Source: Akanthomyces muscarius (Eukaryota; Ascomycota; Sordariomycetes; Hypocreales; Cordycipitaceae). Taken from it: a stretch of DNA of 64,000 nt. Each line of letters begins with the position of its first letter. The stretch's first letter is position 1. Made by a program: the position numbers and the translations under genes. Below are positions 33,465-44,722 of the stretch, in pieces. The stretch spans positions 806,001 through 870,000 of the forward strand of contig NC_079244.1 of NCBI RefSeq assembly GCF_028009165.1, in the 5' to 3' direction. The notes beneath the pieces are model-generated. The model ran no database searches. It saw only the letters and a program-made list of their open reading frames with translations, and had not been told where the DNA came from.

Positions 33465-36347
33465 TTAGCCGCTCCAGCGAACCTTTTCCTCCGCCAGCGT
33501 CCTGTACAATCCTAGCGACAAGAACTCCTCCTCAGCCATGTATCCGCCAAACAGCCCCTCCAGCTCGCCATCAAACATTTTCGCAGCCCACGTCTTGTTT
33601 GACACGGACCAATCCGCGACTGGCTCCTCCAGTAGCGTTTCGTAAAAGTGTCTCATGGCGCAGCTTTGCTGCTCAGTCGTGCCCATGTACGTGCTGAAGC
33701 TCATAAACTTCGGCGCCCCGTCAACTTTGCGGGCAAATTCCGTCAAATCACTGCCCTCGCTCGAATCTGAATCCGTGGCTTCAAATTGTCGAGAGCCCAT
33801 CCTGTGCTTGTGCTTCTTGTTGTTGAGCCGACTCACAAAGCTCTTGCTCGCAAGGCGGTAATCCTCTGAAATGGCCGAGTTCAGTTCCTTCAGAGCATGC
33901 TTCATAGGAGGCAGAGCCTTTTGATCGTCTGCTAGGTCGCTCTTGGGCAGCTGAATAAACTGCGCGAAAGCAGGCGCTGGATTCGCCAAGCCGAGACCGC
34001 CATATTCGACACCCATGTACAGGAAACAGTCTGGAACTTGGCCCTTGACATCGTCACCAAAGCGCTCTTTGATTGCCTTGCGCACATGATGGGCTACAGT
34101 TCCAGATGACCCCTCGCCGCTGTCGCTGCGGTAGAGATACCGTTGCGCGTGCTGTAACGCCTCCAATACCATGATGGGGTGGTCATCGCCCAGTCCAACA
34201 ATCACAGGGCCGAAATTGTTGGGCAGAAAGTTTTTCATGTAAGCATTGTAGGCTTGTACATGTGACATGACCGATGTGCGCGTCTTTAGTTGGAATCGCA
34301 ACTCATCCATGTGATCCTCAATCGCTGCTTTGTTCGCTGCCCACTTCCACTGCTTCTCATCAAACTGTAGGAAGCCCCATTTCACTTTCCCTGCAGGGAG
34401 ACGGGCCAAGTCAAGCTCCGAGGCAGGCTTGTATCGGGGATTAGACTCGTCAACGGCGTGGGCGAACGCGGTTTTCTCATTGTTCAGCTTCAGGCCCATT
34501 ATCTGGGTGAATTGACGGATCGTTTCCCACGCGGTCACGCACTGGGATGGTTGGCCCCAGAACCACAAATCATCGTGGTTTCGGTAGAGGTGCGCTCCGT
34601 TGGTGCTCTGGTTCACTGCAAAGTCCAGTACAAATAGCAGCAGCTCCGAGATACCGTCAGTGAGCTGAAATGACACTGGAATGCCAGTCTTGCGGGTCAG
34701 CACTGCTCCATCCCTGCCATCCTCCTGGAACTGTATGTGCATATCGAGAAACGATTTTGTGAATTGCACGAGTTCCTTAGGGAAGTGGAAATACTCCATT
34801 ATCGTGGTGAGAGTTGAATGCGGGAGCGAGGGCCCGAACCACTCAAAGTCGCTCTGCAGTAAGCAAAACTGTCCGTGGACAATCTTTTGCACGCTCATTT
34901 CGGCAGAACAAACACGGAGAATGTCAGTTTTGAGGTTGACAACGTTGGGTGGACCTTCTTGAAGATCTGTCAGGTTTTTCTGGACTTTATCCTCGGCGGC
35001 ATCCGAGCCATCGTCATCGTAGCGCCCAACTCCGCTGTTCTCATCGGTCATGCCCTTTGGCAGTCGCGGAGAAAAGAATATCTTTTTGTATATTTCGTTT
35101 CGTAGCACTCTGGTAGAGTTCAATGTGTTGTTGTTCGTAAAGTCAGGAATGTGCGACGAAATTGCGGCGGTGCGATTGGCGTCTTCCCTGGCCGTCCATA
35201 TCGAGGAAACTGTCGGAAACCAAGCCTTCTTCAGTGCATTGTGTATGTGCACCGAAACAGACTGTCCGACACAGTGGATCAAGATAGAGTCGAGCAGCTC
35301 AATATCCATATACACGCGGTACTTTCCATTGATCGCCTTGCGCATCTGCGCTTTGATCGAACTGTCGCCCCAGGACCACCGCTCAATTGCCGCCAGCTTC
35401 AAGTCAATTTTCAAGATGTCGGCAATCTCGCTTAGAACATCTTCTCTGTTGCTGAGGTCGATCATAGCGCGGCGTTTCTCGCTGGTAAGTTGATCGGCGC
35501 CGAGGATCGCCTTGATAGCGGCCTTGACGACGGCCACGTTGACCACGATCGGGTCCTTGGCGCCGCGAAATATAGAGCCGCGCATTTTCCCTAGGAGGGC
35601 AGGGCGCAAGTCTGCCAGCTCTTCGACAGAGCTGCCGTCTTTTTTGTGACGCGGACCGGAATGAAACAGATCGTCTAGAAACTCGACAATTTTATCCTGG
35701 TCACTCGTTCGAAGATTGGTGACCAAGCCTTCCCAGACTTGCCTCTGCTCATGCATTTCCTTGCGCCCGACGGAAACGGAGCCCTCATCTTCCGAGGCGG
35801 CATCTGAATTGCTCGTGCTCTGCTGTGTGGATGTAATAGAGTCTGAAAGCTCGCTGAATCGAAAGCCGGCCCATTCATTTGTGAGTTTCCCAAATAGTAT
35901 GGTGTATTCCATTCGGCGTTGGCACTGGCGCAGATAAGCAAGCAGCTCCTCGCGCCACGACGAGGCGGCGGATGTAGAGAATCCCGATGAGAATTTGGCG
36001 TTGGACAGCATCCGCTCAATAGTGTTCAACCGACTTTCAATCGACTCATGGGCCTTGCCATATCTCATGCTGCCACCTTTGGCTCTGAGGCCAGCGCGGG
36101 TGCTGACATCTATGCTGGGCGCTCCAGCATAGGTCTTCCGGACTGCCGTGAGCAGTCTGGCCACGTCTGCTTCGAGATCGTGCTGATCGGAACCAAGACT
36201 GCCAGACTTGTCTGCTAGTCTCATTTCCGCGTCATGCACATAACCCTTGATTTCCGCCAACCGAGCCTCCGCCTTGTCCCATTTGTTTGTCGTAACATGC
36301 TTCATGGTAGACAGAATCGCTGCCGAAGAGGAAGCGGCGCTAGCCAT
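33465..36347 (-). CDS. rvt: RVT: domesticated cellular reverse transcriptase
   Basis: A single intronless frame of 960 residues. The palm motifs are visible: motif A QSDFEWFGPSLPHSTL (Asp near residue 500), motif B GIPVSFQLTDGISELLLFVL, motif C LYRNHDDLWFWG (HDD at 34569-34577), motif D MGLKLNNEKTAFA and motif E VKWGFLQFD. The two catalytic aspartates of motif C are present, with His before them in place of the usual YxDD. This matches the rvt family, single-copy reverse-transcriptase genes of fungi and some other taxa that are not transposons. About 470 residues precede the RT core, rich in helices. There is no endonuclease, integrase, RNase H or flanking repeat, as expected for rvt. It has a TATA box 118 bp upstream. 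Its role in the cell is unresolved. Confidence 0.92.
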   Translation of the reverse strand: MASAASSSAAILSTMKHVTTNKWDKAEARLAEIKGYVHDAEMRLADKSGSLGSDQHDLEADVARLLTAVRKTYAGAPSIDVSTRAGLRAKGGSMRYGKAHESIESRLNTIERMLSNAKFSSGFSTSAASSWREELLAYLRQCQRRMEYTILFGKLTNEWAGFRFSELSDSITSTQQSTSNSDAASEDEGSVSVGRKEMHEQRQVWEGLVTNLRTSDQDKIVEFLDDLFHSGPRHKKDGSSVEELADLRPALLGKMRGSIFRGAKDPIVVNVAVVKAAIKAILGADQLTSEKRRAMIDLSNREDVLSEIADILKIDLKLAAIERWSWGDSSIKAQMRKAINGKYRVYMDIELLDSILIHCVGQSVSVHIHNALKKAWFPTVSSIWTAREDANRTAAISSHIPDFTNNNTLNSTRVLRNEIYKKIFFSPRLPKGMTDENSGVGRYDDDGSDAAEDKVQKNLTDLQEGPPNVVNLKTDILRVCSAEMSVQKIVHGQFCLLQSDFEWFGPSLPHSTLTTIMEYFHFPKELVQFTKSFLDMHIQFQEDGRDGAVLTRKTGIPVSFQLTDGISELLLFVLDFAVNQSTNGAHLYRNHDDLWFWGQPSQCVTAWETIRQFTQIMGLKLNNEKTAFAHAVDESNPRYKPASELDLARLPAGKVKWGFLQFDEKQWKWAANKAAIEDHMDELRFQLKTRTSVMSHVQAYNAYMKNFLPNNFGPVIVGLGDDHPIMVLEALQHAQRYLYRSDSGEGSSGTVAHHVRKAIKERFGDDVKGQVPDCFLYMGVEYGGLGLANPAPAFAQFIQLPKSDLADDQKALPPMKHALKELNSAISEDYRLASKSFVSRLNNKKHKHRMGSRQFEATDSDSSEGSDLTEFARKVDGAPKFMSFSTYMGTTEQQSCAMRHFYETLLEEPVADWSVSNKTWAAKMFDGELEGLFGGYMAEEEFLSLGLYRTLAEEKVRWSG

Positions 36348-37543
36348 GGTTTCGGCGGCCAAGGTCGTTTAGATAAGTGGTGGTTGTTGCCCAAATCTCT
36401 TTAGCAGCTGCGAAAAGTGCATTCGAGGTTGGCCTGCGTCAATGTTTTACGGGCGTTTTGCATTCTTTATATACAAAGTTTCCCCCGCACCAACTTGATA
36501 TAATGTAGCAGATGTCAAGAGTCACTCCGTAGCTCCACTAGTATCAACGTCGCGGCGTTGACTCACGCGGTAATGCCACAGCCTCACTCGTCTTGCATGA
36601 TGTCACATCGGTGCGACTTTCCGCAAAACCACTAAATTAAGCACCGATTAGGCCTCGCCGGTAGCTTGCAGCTGGTCATCCCTTTTGCGCATTGAACAAG
36701 CGACAGCGCCCTACCTATGCTAGAATGATGCCCAGAAATTGGCATATCATATTCCCATGCCTCCATCCCCGCAACTTCCACAGAGGGCGCTGACGGGAAT
36801 CTGCTTCGCACCAGCAAATCGGTGTCTTGGAGATTTAGCAAATTGCACATCTTGGGAACAAGGCAATGCACTGGCACCGAGCGCATGTCGCCTGCATGAG
36901 CACGTCTCTGCAACACTCAATCCGTGCAGAGGCAGCATCACAGCTAAATTACAGTGCCCGCTAAAATTGCCGCAGCCTGTCGATCGAGGCGATCGACAAT
37001 GCTTCAACTCTTCAACTCGCTAGGCTGGCGGGAATCCAGAACATTTCTCCGGTTGTCTGCAGCGTGGCAAATCACTGCAAAATCAGGCTACCGCCGTGGA
37101 TGCTGGCGGGCAAGGGCGAGCACGCTTATCAACTTCTACGCCACTGCGTCGTATAATTACTCCGAGCAGTATCTTACTGACGCAAAACGGATGAGCTAGG
37201 CCGCCTGGAGCAAAGCATTCCGGGGAACTTCTCCACCACCTGCGCCCAGGCTAGTAGCCGAGGCTAACTAGCCGCCCTGGCTGACAGCCTGCTGTAACCA
37301 TCGCTTTTCATATTCAACAGCTCTTTTGCCCGCCAAGACATACAAGCCCTCGAAGCAAACACTTCTTTGTTTCTGTGTTACCCAGGTATCGCTCATCGGT
37401 CTTCTCCGCTGCCCCCGTCTCGTACCAGCCAGTCTCTGTAAACCGCAAAATCAAAGTTCCGCGCACGCGCCGCGCTACCCCAAGTTCGGATTACAGAACG
37501 GCCAGGATTTCGCCGACTCGCCCTCCTTGACCACACCGGCATC
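36348..37543. other. Divergent promoter region rvt / AKT2-like hydrolase
   Basis: About 1.2 kb between two start codons that face away from each other. Apart from the rvt TATA box I see no defined element and no gene. Confidence 0.55.
36465..36473 (-). promoter_or_regulatory. TATA box of rvt
   Basis: TATATAAAG on the minus strand, about 118 bp upstream of the rvt start codon. A strong TATA element argues for regulated rather than constitutive transcription. Confidence 0.6.
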
Positions 37544-38929
37544 ATGGCCTCATCAGTCTTTGACATCAAGGAGCACGTCATCCCCGGCGAGCATACGCGC
37601 GAGTACGCGCGTGCCAAGGCCAATTCGCAGGAAGAGACGCTGGTCATCCACGTGAAGCAGTACACACCCAAAGGCAACGGCGCACCGCAGAAAGGTGATC
37701 TGACCATAATCGGCGCGCACGCCAATGGCTTCCCCAAGGTACGGCCAATTCCTTTCAATCCCAAACAACACCGATGCGCACATCCCGCAATTTTGCAGTC
37801 GATTGACTGAGAAAATGAGCAGGAACTATATGAACCGCTGTGGGAAGAGTTGGTGAAGAATCTGACCGCCAAAAGCGTCCGGGTTGGCTCGATCTGGATA
37901 GCCGACTGTGCTTGGCAGGGCCAGAGCGGTATTCTGAACCAAGATAAGCTTGGCGATGACCGTGAGTTTGAGTTCTTGATGCACCGTCTGTAAAACACAA
38001 GTGGCCAGGGCTAATACGACACGAAAACAGCTTGCTGGTTCGACTACACCAGGGATATGCTCCAGATGATCAACCACTTCCGCATGCCGCGCCCTCTCAT
38101 CGGCATCGGCCACTCCTTCGGCGCCTGCGCCATCACCAAGCTCTCGCTGTTCCACCCACGCCTCTTCAGCTCCCTCGTGCTCGTGGACCCCGTCATCAGC
38201 CTGAGCCACCCGGACGGCGTCAGGTTCTACATGCAGCCCCCGGCCATGAGCGCCAAGCGCCGCGACGTCTGGCCGAGCCGCGACGCCGCCGCCGCCGCCT
38301 TCAGGAAGAGCCCGTTCTACCAGAGCTGGGACCCGCGCGTCTTTGACCGGTGGGTGGCGCACGGCCTGACGCAGCGCGACCCCGCCGCGCCCGAGGTCAC
38401 CCTCGCCACCACCAAGCACCAGGAGGTCTTTACCTTTGCGCGCCCGAGCCACCACGCCCTCGCCGCCGACGGCAAGGGCGTCGCGGACCGCGACCTCGTG
38501 CCCGACATGGACCTCGCCAACGGCGTCATGGCGCCCATCTACCGCCCCGAGCCCGGCGGCGTGTTCCAGGAGCTGCCGCAGCTGCGCCCCTGGGTGCTCT
38601 GGGTCTTTGGCGGCACCAGCTACATGTCGCTGCCGGCGATGCGCGAGGAAAAGGTGAGTGCGACGGGCACCGGCGTCGGTGGCAACGGCGGCGTCGCGGC
38701 GGGACGCGTCGCGCAGGTCGTCGGCGAGGACTGGGGCCACCTCATCCCCCTCGAGGCGCCCGCGTTCGTCGCCAAGGCCGCGGCGGACAGTGCCGCAGAC
38801 ACTGTGAAGCGCTGGTGGGCAGAGGAGCGCGCGTACGAGGCGTGGACGAAGAAGCCGCTTACGGAAAAGTCGCAGATTCGGCAGGAGACCGTCGACGCAA
38901 TGGCCAAGGTCCTCAAGCCCAAGATGTGA
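37544..38929 (+). CDS. AKT2-like alpha/beta hydrolase, possibly peroxisomal
   Basis: Three exons (37544-37738, 37823-37961, 38031-38929) give 410 residues. The start MASSVFDIKEHVIPGEHTRE and the strand LTIIGAHANGFPKELYEPLW are typical of the fungal AKT2/Lpx1 group. The nucleophile elbow is GIGHSFGA and the catalytic His lies in GEDWGHLIPLE. The conserved GTGVGGNGGV segment before it can be mistaken for an intron because it starts with GTGAGT, but it is family sequence and stays in frame. The C-terminus KPKM weakly resembles a PTS1 peroxisomal signal. Members are often labelled toxin biosynthesis protein, because AKT2 of Alternaria takes part in toxin synthesis, but no toxin cluster is present here. 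The GC content of exon 3 is notably high. Confidence 0.88.
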
Positions 38930-39242
38930 GTGTCGACTTTGCAGGGCGCAGCTTGCGGTACATATTTCTGGTTGTATATAGACATAGAATTCCACGTCTT
39001 GGGGCGCGATTAAAGGCCTCGAGCTCTTGGCTCACACAACATTCTTGGTAGTCCAGAGACCAAAATAACACTATACAACGTGACTGTCCACATGACTAAA
39101 GTACCAAAGCGTCATACATGACCACAAATACTCTTTCCATTTCCAATCTTGTTTATGCGTAAATGACAGATGCTATACTTTCTGTAAATCAATCAACAAA
39201 TCAAAGTCCAAATGATGAGAGACGCGCTCACGCTCGCATGCG
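38930..39242. other. Convergent 3' region
   Basis: About 310 bp between the stops of the hydrolase (+) and Argonaute (-). It is A/T-rich and non-coding. Confidence 0.6.
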
Positions 39243-42200
39243 CTAAATGTAAAACATGCTATCTCTGAGATTCTCGTGAATTTCGCGCGACCTGGCAGGT
39301 CCGGTGAAACTGGAACCAGACAGTTCGCTCGCATCATCGGGGCCGGCGTACTCGGGTCGGTGGGCGCGAGCTCGCTCGCAAACCAAGTCGGCATAGTATG
39401 CAGGCGGACAGATGCTAACAGCCTTGGTGGCTCTGCCAAACAGATAGCAGAGCTCATGAGTTACCTTCTCCAGCGCATTGGCAGCCTCTTGGTGGTATCT
39501 CGGGCGGAAAATCTCATCCAGTAACACGGTATAGTGCGCCGGGCGCGCCGTTCCCTTGAGGGCGTCGTGAGCCGTGAGATAGAAGTCCCAGTAGCGGGCT
39601 TGGGTCACGCCTCGGTCGACAACGGTGCCGTTCAGCACATTGCCGGATCTGACCTTGTTGCCGTCGGCAGGGTAGAAGCGAGTCTGGTGGCGCTTGACGG
39701 AGACGATGACGGTGAGGTTCGGCGGGTTTTTGGGCAACTTCTTCTCGCACGCCTTTCGAATCAACGGCAGCTCGTCTTTGAGAACTGTCGAGAACTGGCT
39801 TTCCGACACTCCATCGCGATAAATGACAATATTCTCGAGGGTCTTGCCTTTGTTGTTCTTTTGCCAGAGACCAATGCGACTCGCAAAATGACCTTCCAAC
39901 ACATCGCCGAGAATCTCTTGTTTTGACGCCTGCTCCCAAGTGACGGACGGCCATTGCCCAAGCTCGTTATCAACGCTTGAAACTAAGCCAACCAAGCTTG
40001 GGGGTCCGTTGCCATTCTTGGGAATGTCCATATTGGTAGGATGCGTGACATCGTAGCCCACAAACATAGTTTTTCCTCCCTTCAAGATATCAATGTTGTT
40101 GGAAAGCTTGTGGTTCACACCCCCAAATTTGAGATTGACCTTAATTCCGATGTTCGCCAATGTGCCGGGTTGCGCACCGCCCGGCTTCCCCTCACGGGGT
40201 GGGGGGTCAACTTGTTTCGAGACAATACAGCTGGTATGAATGCCGTAGATGCAATCGCCAAGAGTCTTGATGCGGTTATATAATCCTCCAGAGTCCTTCG
40301 TGAACAAAATGAAAATGATGAGTTGCACGCCTTTGTCCTGACATTCTTTGAAGATTCCATCCATTTCATGAACCGGGTCACGACGCTGACCGAGATCCTT
40401 GTGATAAGTTGCCGAACCGTTTATTAGAATGCCCATGCTCTGCCAGGCATCGATCATGGCATCGACTTTTGTTGAGTGGATGGGCGTAAAATTCACATAC
40501 GCCCACTTCTCAATCTTTCGGCCGGGTTTGGAAACGCGAACCTTATTCATGTTCCAGCTTCCATATTCGACCTTGACAGGGCCGCCTTGGTAGCAAACCG
40601 CTGGTTGGGCAAGGATCCGAGCATGCACAGCAAGGAGGCTTTTAGAAACAGATACCCCAAGTTGCTGAAGTAGAGGATCATCATGGCCCAACCGCTGGCG
40701 ACTCTCATTGACGAGAGTTTCGGCGTTAGAAAATGGTGATCGACAGGCAAAATCAAGCATCTCAGTGGTCTCTTTTCCTGTCAGTTTCAATTTCGCTGCT
40801 TGTCCTGGGAGGATCTCAACGACTTCAGCGGGAAAGTAAGAGGTGTTATCGCCCCTGCCAAAATTGAAGAGCGGATAGTTCTGCAGCGGTAGATTGTACT
40901 TTGATTCGAAATGCTCCTTGACTGTCACATGCCTGTTCTCGTCCGCTTTCCAGAACTCGACGTGTGCCGGACCGCAGAGCTCCCAGCCAGAGGTGAATCG
41001 ATCAGCGTTTCTGCCCCTGTTGCTTCGCTTCCTGGACATTTCGGATGCAAATACTAGGCCCTCGATGGTCTTCACACGCTTTACTTCACGGCCGCTTGCA
41101 GTCTTAAATGTGACTAGAGCCCGCACCTTGCTCAAGCACTTGGAAAATGCTTTCACCGTTTTCAGGTGCCTGTAGTTTTGAGCGTTGTTTTGGAAAGGTT
41201 TGATACTCAGCGTTTCAAAGATCTCCGTAGCCCGTCCAGAGAGCCTGAAAACGCCATGCGTTACCTGCGTGTTGAGGAGGAGCCTGCCCGTCGCCAGACG
41301 AGTAGATTGGAAGAACCCTCTAGCAGCAATAAGAGGACGCCAGTCCACTGTAAGTGCTTGGCTTTTCGCCTCACTGCCGAGTGGAAAGAACCTTGACGAC
41401 CCAACAACGCTGACGCCGTCAATGTTGGATCGTGGGCGAAAGCCGAGGATCATGTTGAGCACATCCACTTCTTCCGGGTGGCGGGGGAACACGTTGTCAT
41501 CCTTGGGCAGGGTCATTGAGGCCACGTGGTTGAGGACTTCGGACAAGTTCACAGGCATTGCTTGCAAGAGCTCAACATCGAACTCGTCCCGGCGAGGGTC
41601 GGCTCCGTCTTCCAAGGCATCTTCGAGCAACTCCACACGGACAGGGTTATGGCTCAGGTGCAGCTCCTTCAAGGACACGATCTGGCTCTTGAATTCGCTG
41701 ATGACAAGTTTGTTGTCCCTCTTCGCTGCCTCGGACTCCTTCTTGAGCAGTGCAGCATATTCCTTGGCCTCCTTGACTTCCCCCTTGGCCTCAGCAATAG
41801 CTTTCTTGTCGCCTGTCTTCTGTGCCTGTTTCAGCGCCTGCTCGGCCAGCTTCATCTCGTCCTCAGACGTGCGAATAGCCTGCTCCGGCCCATCCCGAAG
41901 CACTTCGAGAAGTTTCGCAATGACAAGCTGCAGCCTTCTGCCACGAATCTCCGGCTCTTTAAAGCCCTTCGCCTTCTTATCTTCTGCAGAGATGACTTTG
42001 GTGATTTTGAGCCCGTATTTGTACAACGTGATAGGCTTGGCTGCCACGCCAAAGTAATTAGCCCACACCTTAATATTTTGGCCTTGGTTTCCGAAAGCAG
42101 GCCGAGCAGGCAGATTTTCACCAAAGAGCTTTTTGGTGGGCCCCTTCTGCTTCAGAGTCGTTTCCAGCTCCTTCCACTGCGCCAAGACGACCTGGTTCTC

Positions 42201-42820
42201 AAGTGCATTGATGGCAGCATCCGGTTCAGGGGTTTGGCCGGGGGCACTGTAGCTGTATTAGTATCAATAATGTAGGACAAAGAAGACGAGAATCACCTGA
42301 AGACTCGGCCAGTCGTCTCATCCCTGCCCCGACCACGACCTCTACCACGACCACCCTCGCCACGACCGCGATTGCCACCATCGCCGCCTCGGCCATAGCC
42401 ACGGCCTCGACTGCCACCACGCTCTCCATCATAGCCACCGCGACCTCGACTGCCACCACGCTCTCCATCATAGCCACCGCGACCTCGACTGCCGCCACGC
42501 CCTCCATCATAACCACCGCGTCCTCGATTGCCGCCGCGGCCTTGGCCTCCACTGCTGTCGCCTCGAGCTTCACGATAGGGAAGAGCAGTATTATCTCGAG
42601 GACCGCCGCCGCCACTTTGGCCACCACCACGCGATGAATCAGGGTTGTGGCGAGGTGCAGAGTCCTGGCCGCCGTCATTGCCGCCGCCTCTGATGCCACC
42701 ACCACGGTTGCCGCGTCCGCGATAGCCACCGCCACGAGGACCGCCACCATCATTGCCGCCGCCTCTGGGGCCGCCGCCACGAGAGCCGCCGCCGCCTCGG
42801 TTTCCAGGGTTGTCGGACAT
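39243..42820 (-). CDS. qde-2: Argonaute, QDE-2 type (RNA silencing)
   Basis: Exon 1 (42820-42297) and exon 2 (42246-39243) give 1175 residues. Residues 5-170 are a glycine/arginine-rich region with many RGG and RGRGG units, including a 13-residue repeat. An N domain follows with an insertion of about 50 charged, coiled-coil-like residues (EQALKQAQKTGDKKAIAEAK), which QDE-2 proteins share. The PAZ domain lies near 525-655 and MID-PIWI from about 705. Catalytic residues are seen in GYDVTHPTNMD (Asp907), YRDGVSESQF (Asp986) and RPAHYTVLLDE (His1079), with a likely glutamate finger in EILGDVLEG, so slicer activity should be intact. It ends MFYI, as Argonautes do. It acts in quelling and small-RNA-guided silencing in the cytoplasm. 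The TATA box is 168 bp upstream. Confidence 0.95.
42405..42521. repeat. 39-bp tandem repeat in Argonaute exon 1
   Basis: Three copies of a 39-bp unit, each coding for a 13-residue RGG-type unit on the minus strand (GRGGYDGERGGSR and close variants). The last two copies are nearly identical and the first has a few changes. Such repeats often vary in number between strains. Exact limits are approximate. Confidence 0.8.
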
Positions 42821-44722
42821 GGCTATCAAGAGGTCGGTGGATAGGGTTGACTTGAGCAGGGGGTAAGAGATAAAGGAAAAGCCCCTGTTGATATGATGAT
42901 GTGATGGATCTTGCGCAAGGGCTGCTGAATTGCTTGAGATCTGACGGGACAAAAAAGAAGCCCAAGACCGTTGGAGGATCGGCTGCCGTTATATACGCCG
43001 TCCGGCAATCGTCACGGTCACACGCAGCTAGGGGCGTGCAAACCGACTAGGTCGAAAAGGCGTTTGGACAAGGCCACCGGTCGGGCAGCCGGCCAACGGC
43101 AGCTGCGTCGGAAAGCAAAACACACAAGGGGGCCCTGGGGGCTAATAGCCGTACCAGCGTGAGACTGATTTAACGGTGCGTGATACGCAGGATAGAGCGA
43201 GTGGTGTTAGCTCGCTCAGGAGTGTATCGCACCAAATATGTGGTGTAGTGTGTAGTGGTGAAGAGGCGCGCCGTCGTGCGGCAAGTTAAGGCACTCTATT
43301 GGCGCGCGCATTTGGGTATGTGATTGGGGTTGTTGAAGAAGCACCACAAATTCGGGTATTCATGACGCCACTGATTTGCCTTTAATCTGCTTGTCTTTCA
43401 CAGCGTTCGCTTTTATTGCAAAATGAAAAAATTGCGTGCTGCTACTTCGGCCGTTCGTCCACGGCCTAGATGACCCGGTCTACCAGCTTGTCTTTCTAAC
43501 GTTTGCGCGCCCTGCTTGGACAATCCGGCAAGCAGCATAGCCGCCATTTGTGCCTCGTCCCCTTTCATGGCTTAGTGTATTTATGGGTATCTTTGCTTTT
43601 CGTTTCGTTTCTCTCCTATTTTTCTCTCGCGAAGTTGTAGTATAGGAGCTTTTGAGCATGCTTTCGTCACGTTGAGCGACATGGTATCGGGTCAGAGGCT
43701 ATTCACTGCATGATATAATTTCTTCACACAGCATGTGAATTTTCTGTCTAACATCCGGGGCCTAGAGCTTGTAAGAGGGACATGTCTCGGATGTGATGCT
43801 AGCTGCAAGCTTCCTAGCGCCATGTCATTGTGATACTGTTTGTGGCTCGGCTTTTAACAACCCAACAGGCAAGGCAACGTATATCAGTTTATAGTTTATT
43901 ATTAACCTGGTTTTACGTCGTTGTTTATACTATGTACTGTTTGCGTCGGATGTCGTAATTCGATGCCCACTTGGCTCGCCAGCCCGTTAACTACTAGACA
44001 AACATTCCACCCGGCCCTAATACGAGCAAAAGATTCAAAGCTTTGGCACTTTGTGAGCTTTGGATCCTTTTTCCGGCAGCTGCTGTTTCATTTCATCTTG
44101 ATGTGTACTAAGTGACACATCAATCTGTGATATGACAGCAGGATCCCCAGACCATTGGAGCAGAACGACAGATGGGCTCGCCCTGGGGTTCCGGAGCAAG
44201 CATCACTTGAGCTTACACGGCCTGCTCAAAAAGTGTAGTACAAGTCTGAGTAAATCTCATAATTCTGCTTGTTAAGCAGGGAGCACCCCGGTCAAGTGCT
44301 GGCCAATCATGCCGGAATGCTGCGCAAGGTTACACGCTTTGTATAACTGTCTCAGCAAGTAGTGAGGCTTTTCGGCAGTTTGTGCGGTTGCGCATTTGGG
44401 TTTTCCTGCTCCGACAGGTACTGGTGTCAACTTGCACAAAATGTTGTTTTTCATTCGTCAAAACTTTAGATGAGGCGCACTTGGTGGTGCAAATGAATCC
44501 GTTGTACCGTCATGGCCGGATCTCAGACCTATGGAAATAATAATTTAACATGAATCATGGTATCATCTCGCCAGCATACGCTTCCTTGGCGCTCTTTTAT
44601 CAATATCGGTGTCCGCAGTTTGCTGCTCAACACAAACTCAAGAGCCATCATGCCATGCGGGTGTGGTGTGAAGGATGTTTCTCCGACGCCAGACCTCTTA
44701 AAGAGCATTCCTGGCCGTCTCC
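42821..44722. other. Argonaute upstream region
   Basis: 1.9 kb with no convincing gene. The promoter-proximal end carries the TATA box; the distal half is A/T-richer and includes the 3' UTR of the deaminase gene. In Neurospora qde-2 is induced by double-stranded RNA, so a long regulatory region would not be surprising. Confidence 0.5.
42988..42995 (-). promoter_or_regulatory. TATA box of Argonaute gene
   Basis: TATATAAC on the minus strand, about 168 bp upstream of the Argonaute start codon. Confidence 0.5.

Noticed and set aside
33465..36347. Telomerase or retrotransposon polymerase as the identity of the RT gene
   Set aside because: There is no TEN, TRBD or telomerase T-motif, no endonuclease or RNase H, and no terminal repeats. 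The motifs fit rvt.
38656..38720. Possible intron starting GTGAGTGCG in the AKT2-like hydrolase
   Set aside because: The frame stays open and encodes the family-typical ATGTGVGGNGGV segment before the catalytic His.
37826..38995. Minus strand frame of 389 codons over the AKT2-like hydrolase
   Set aside because: Antisense shadow in very GC-rich exon 3, rich in Arg, Gly, His and Ala, with no family match.
41185..42057. + strand frames of 249-290 codons over the Argonaute gene
   Set aside because: They are antisense shadows of the Argonaute N and PAZ regions, with no recognisable domain.
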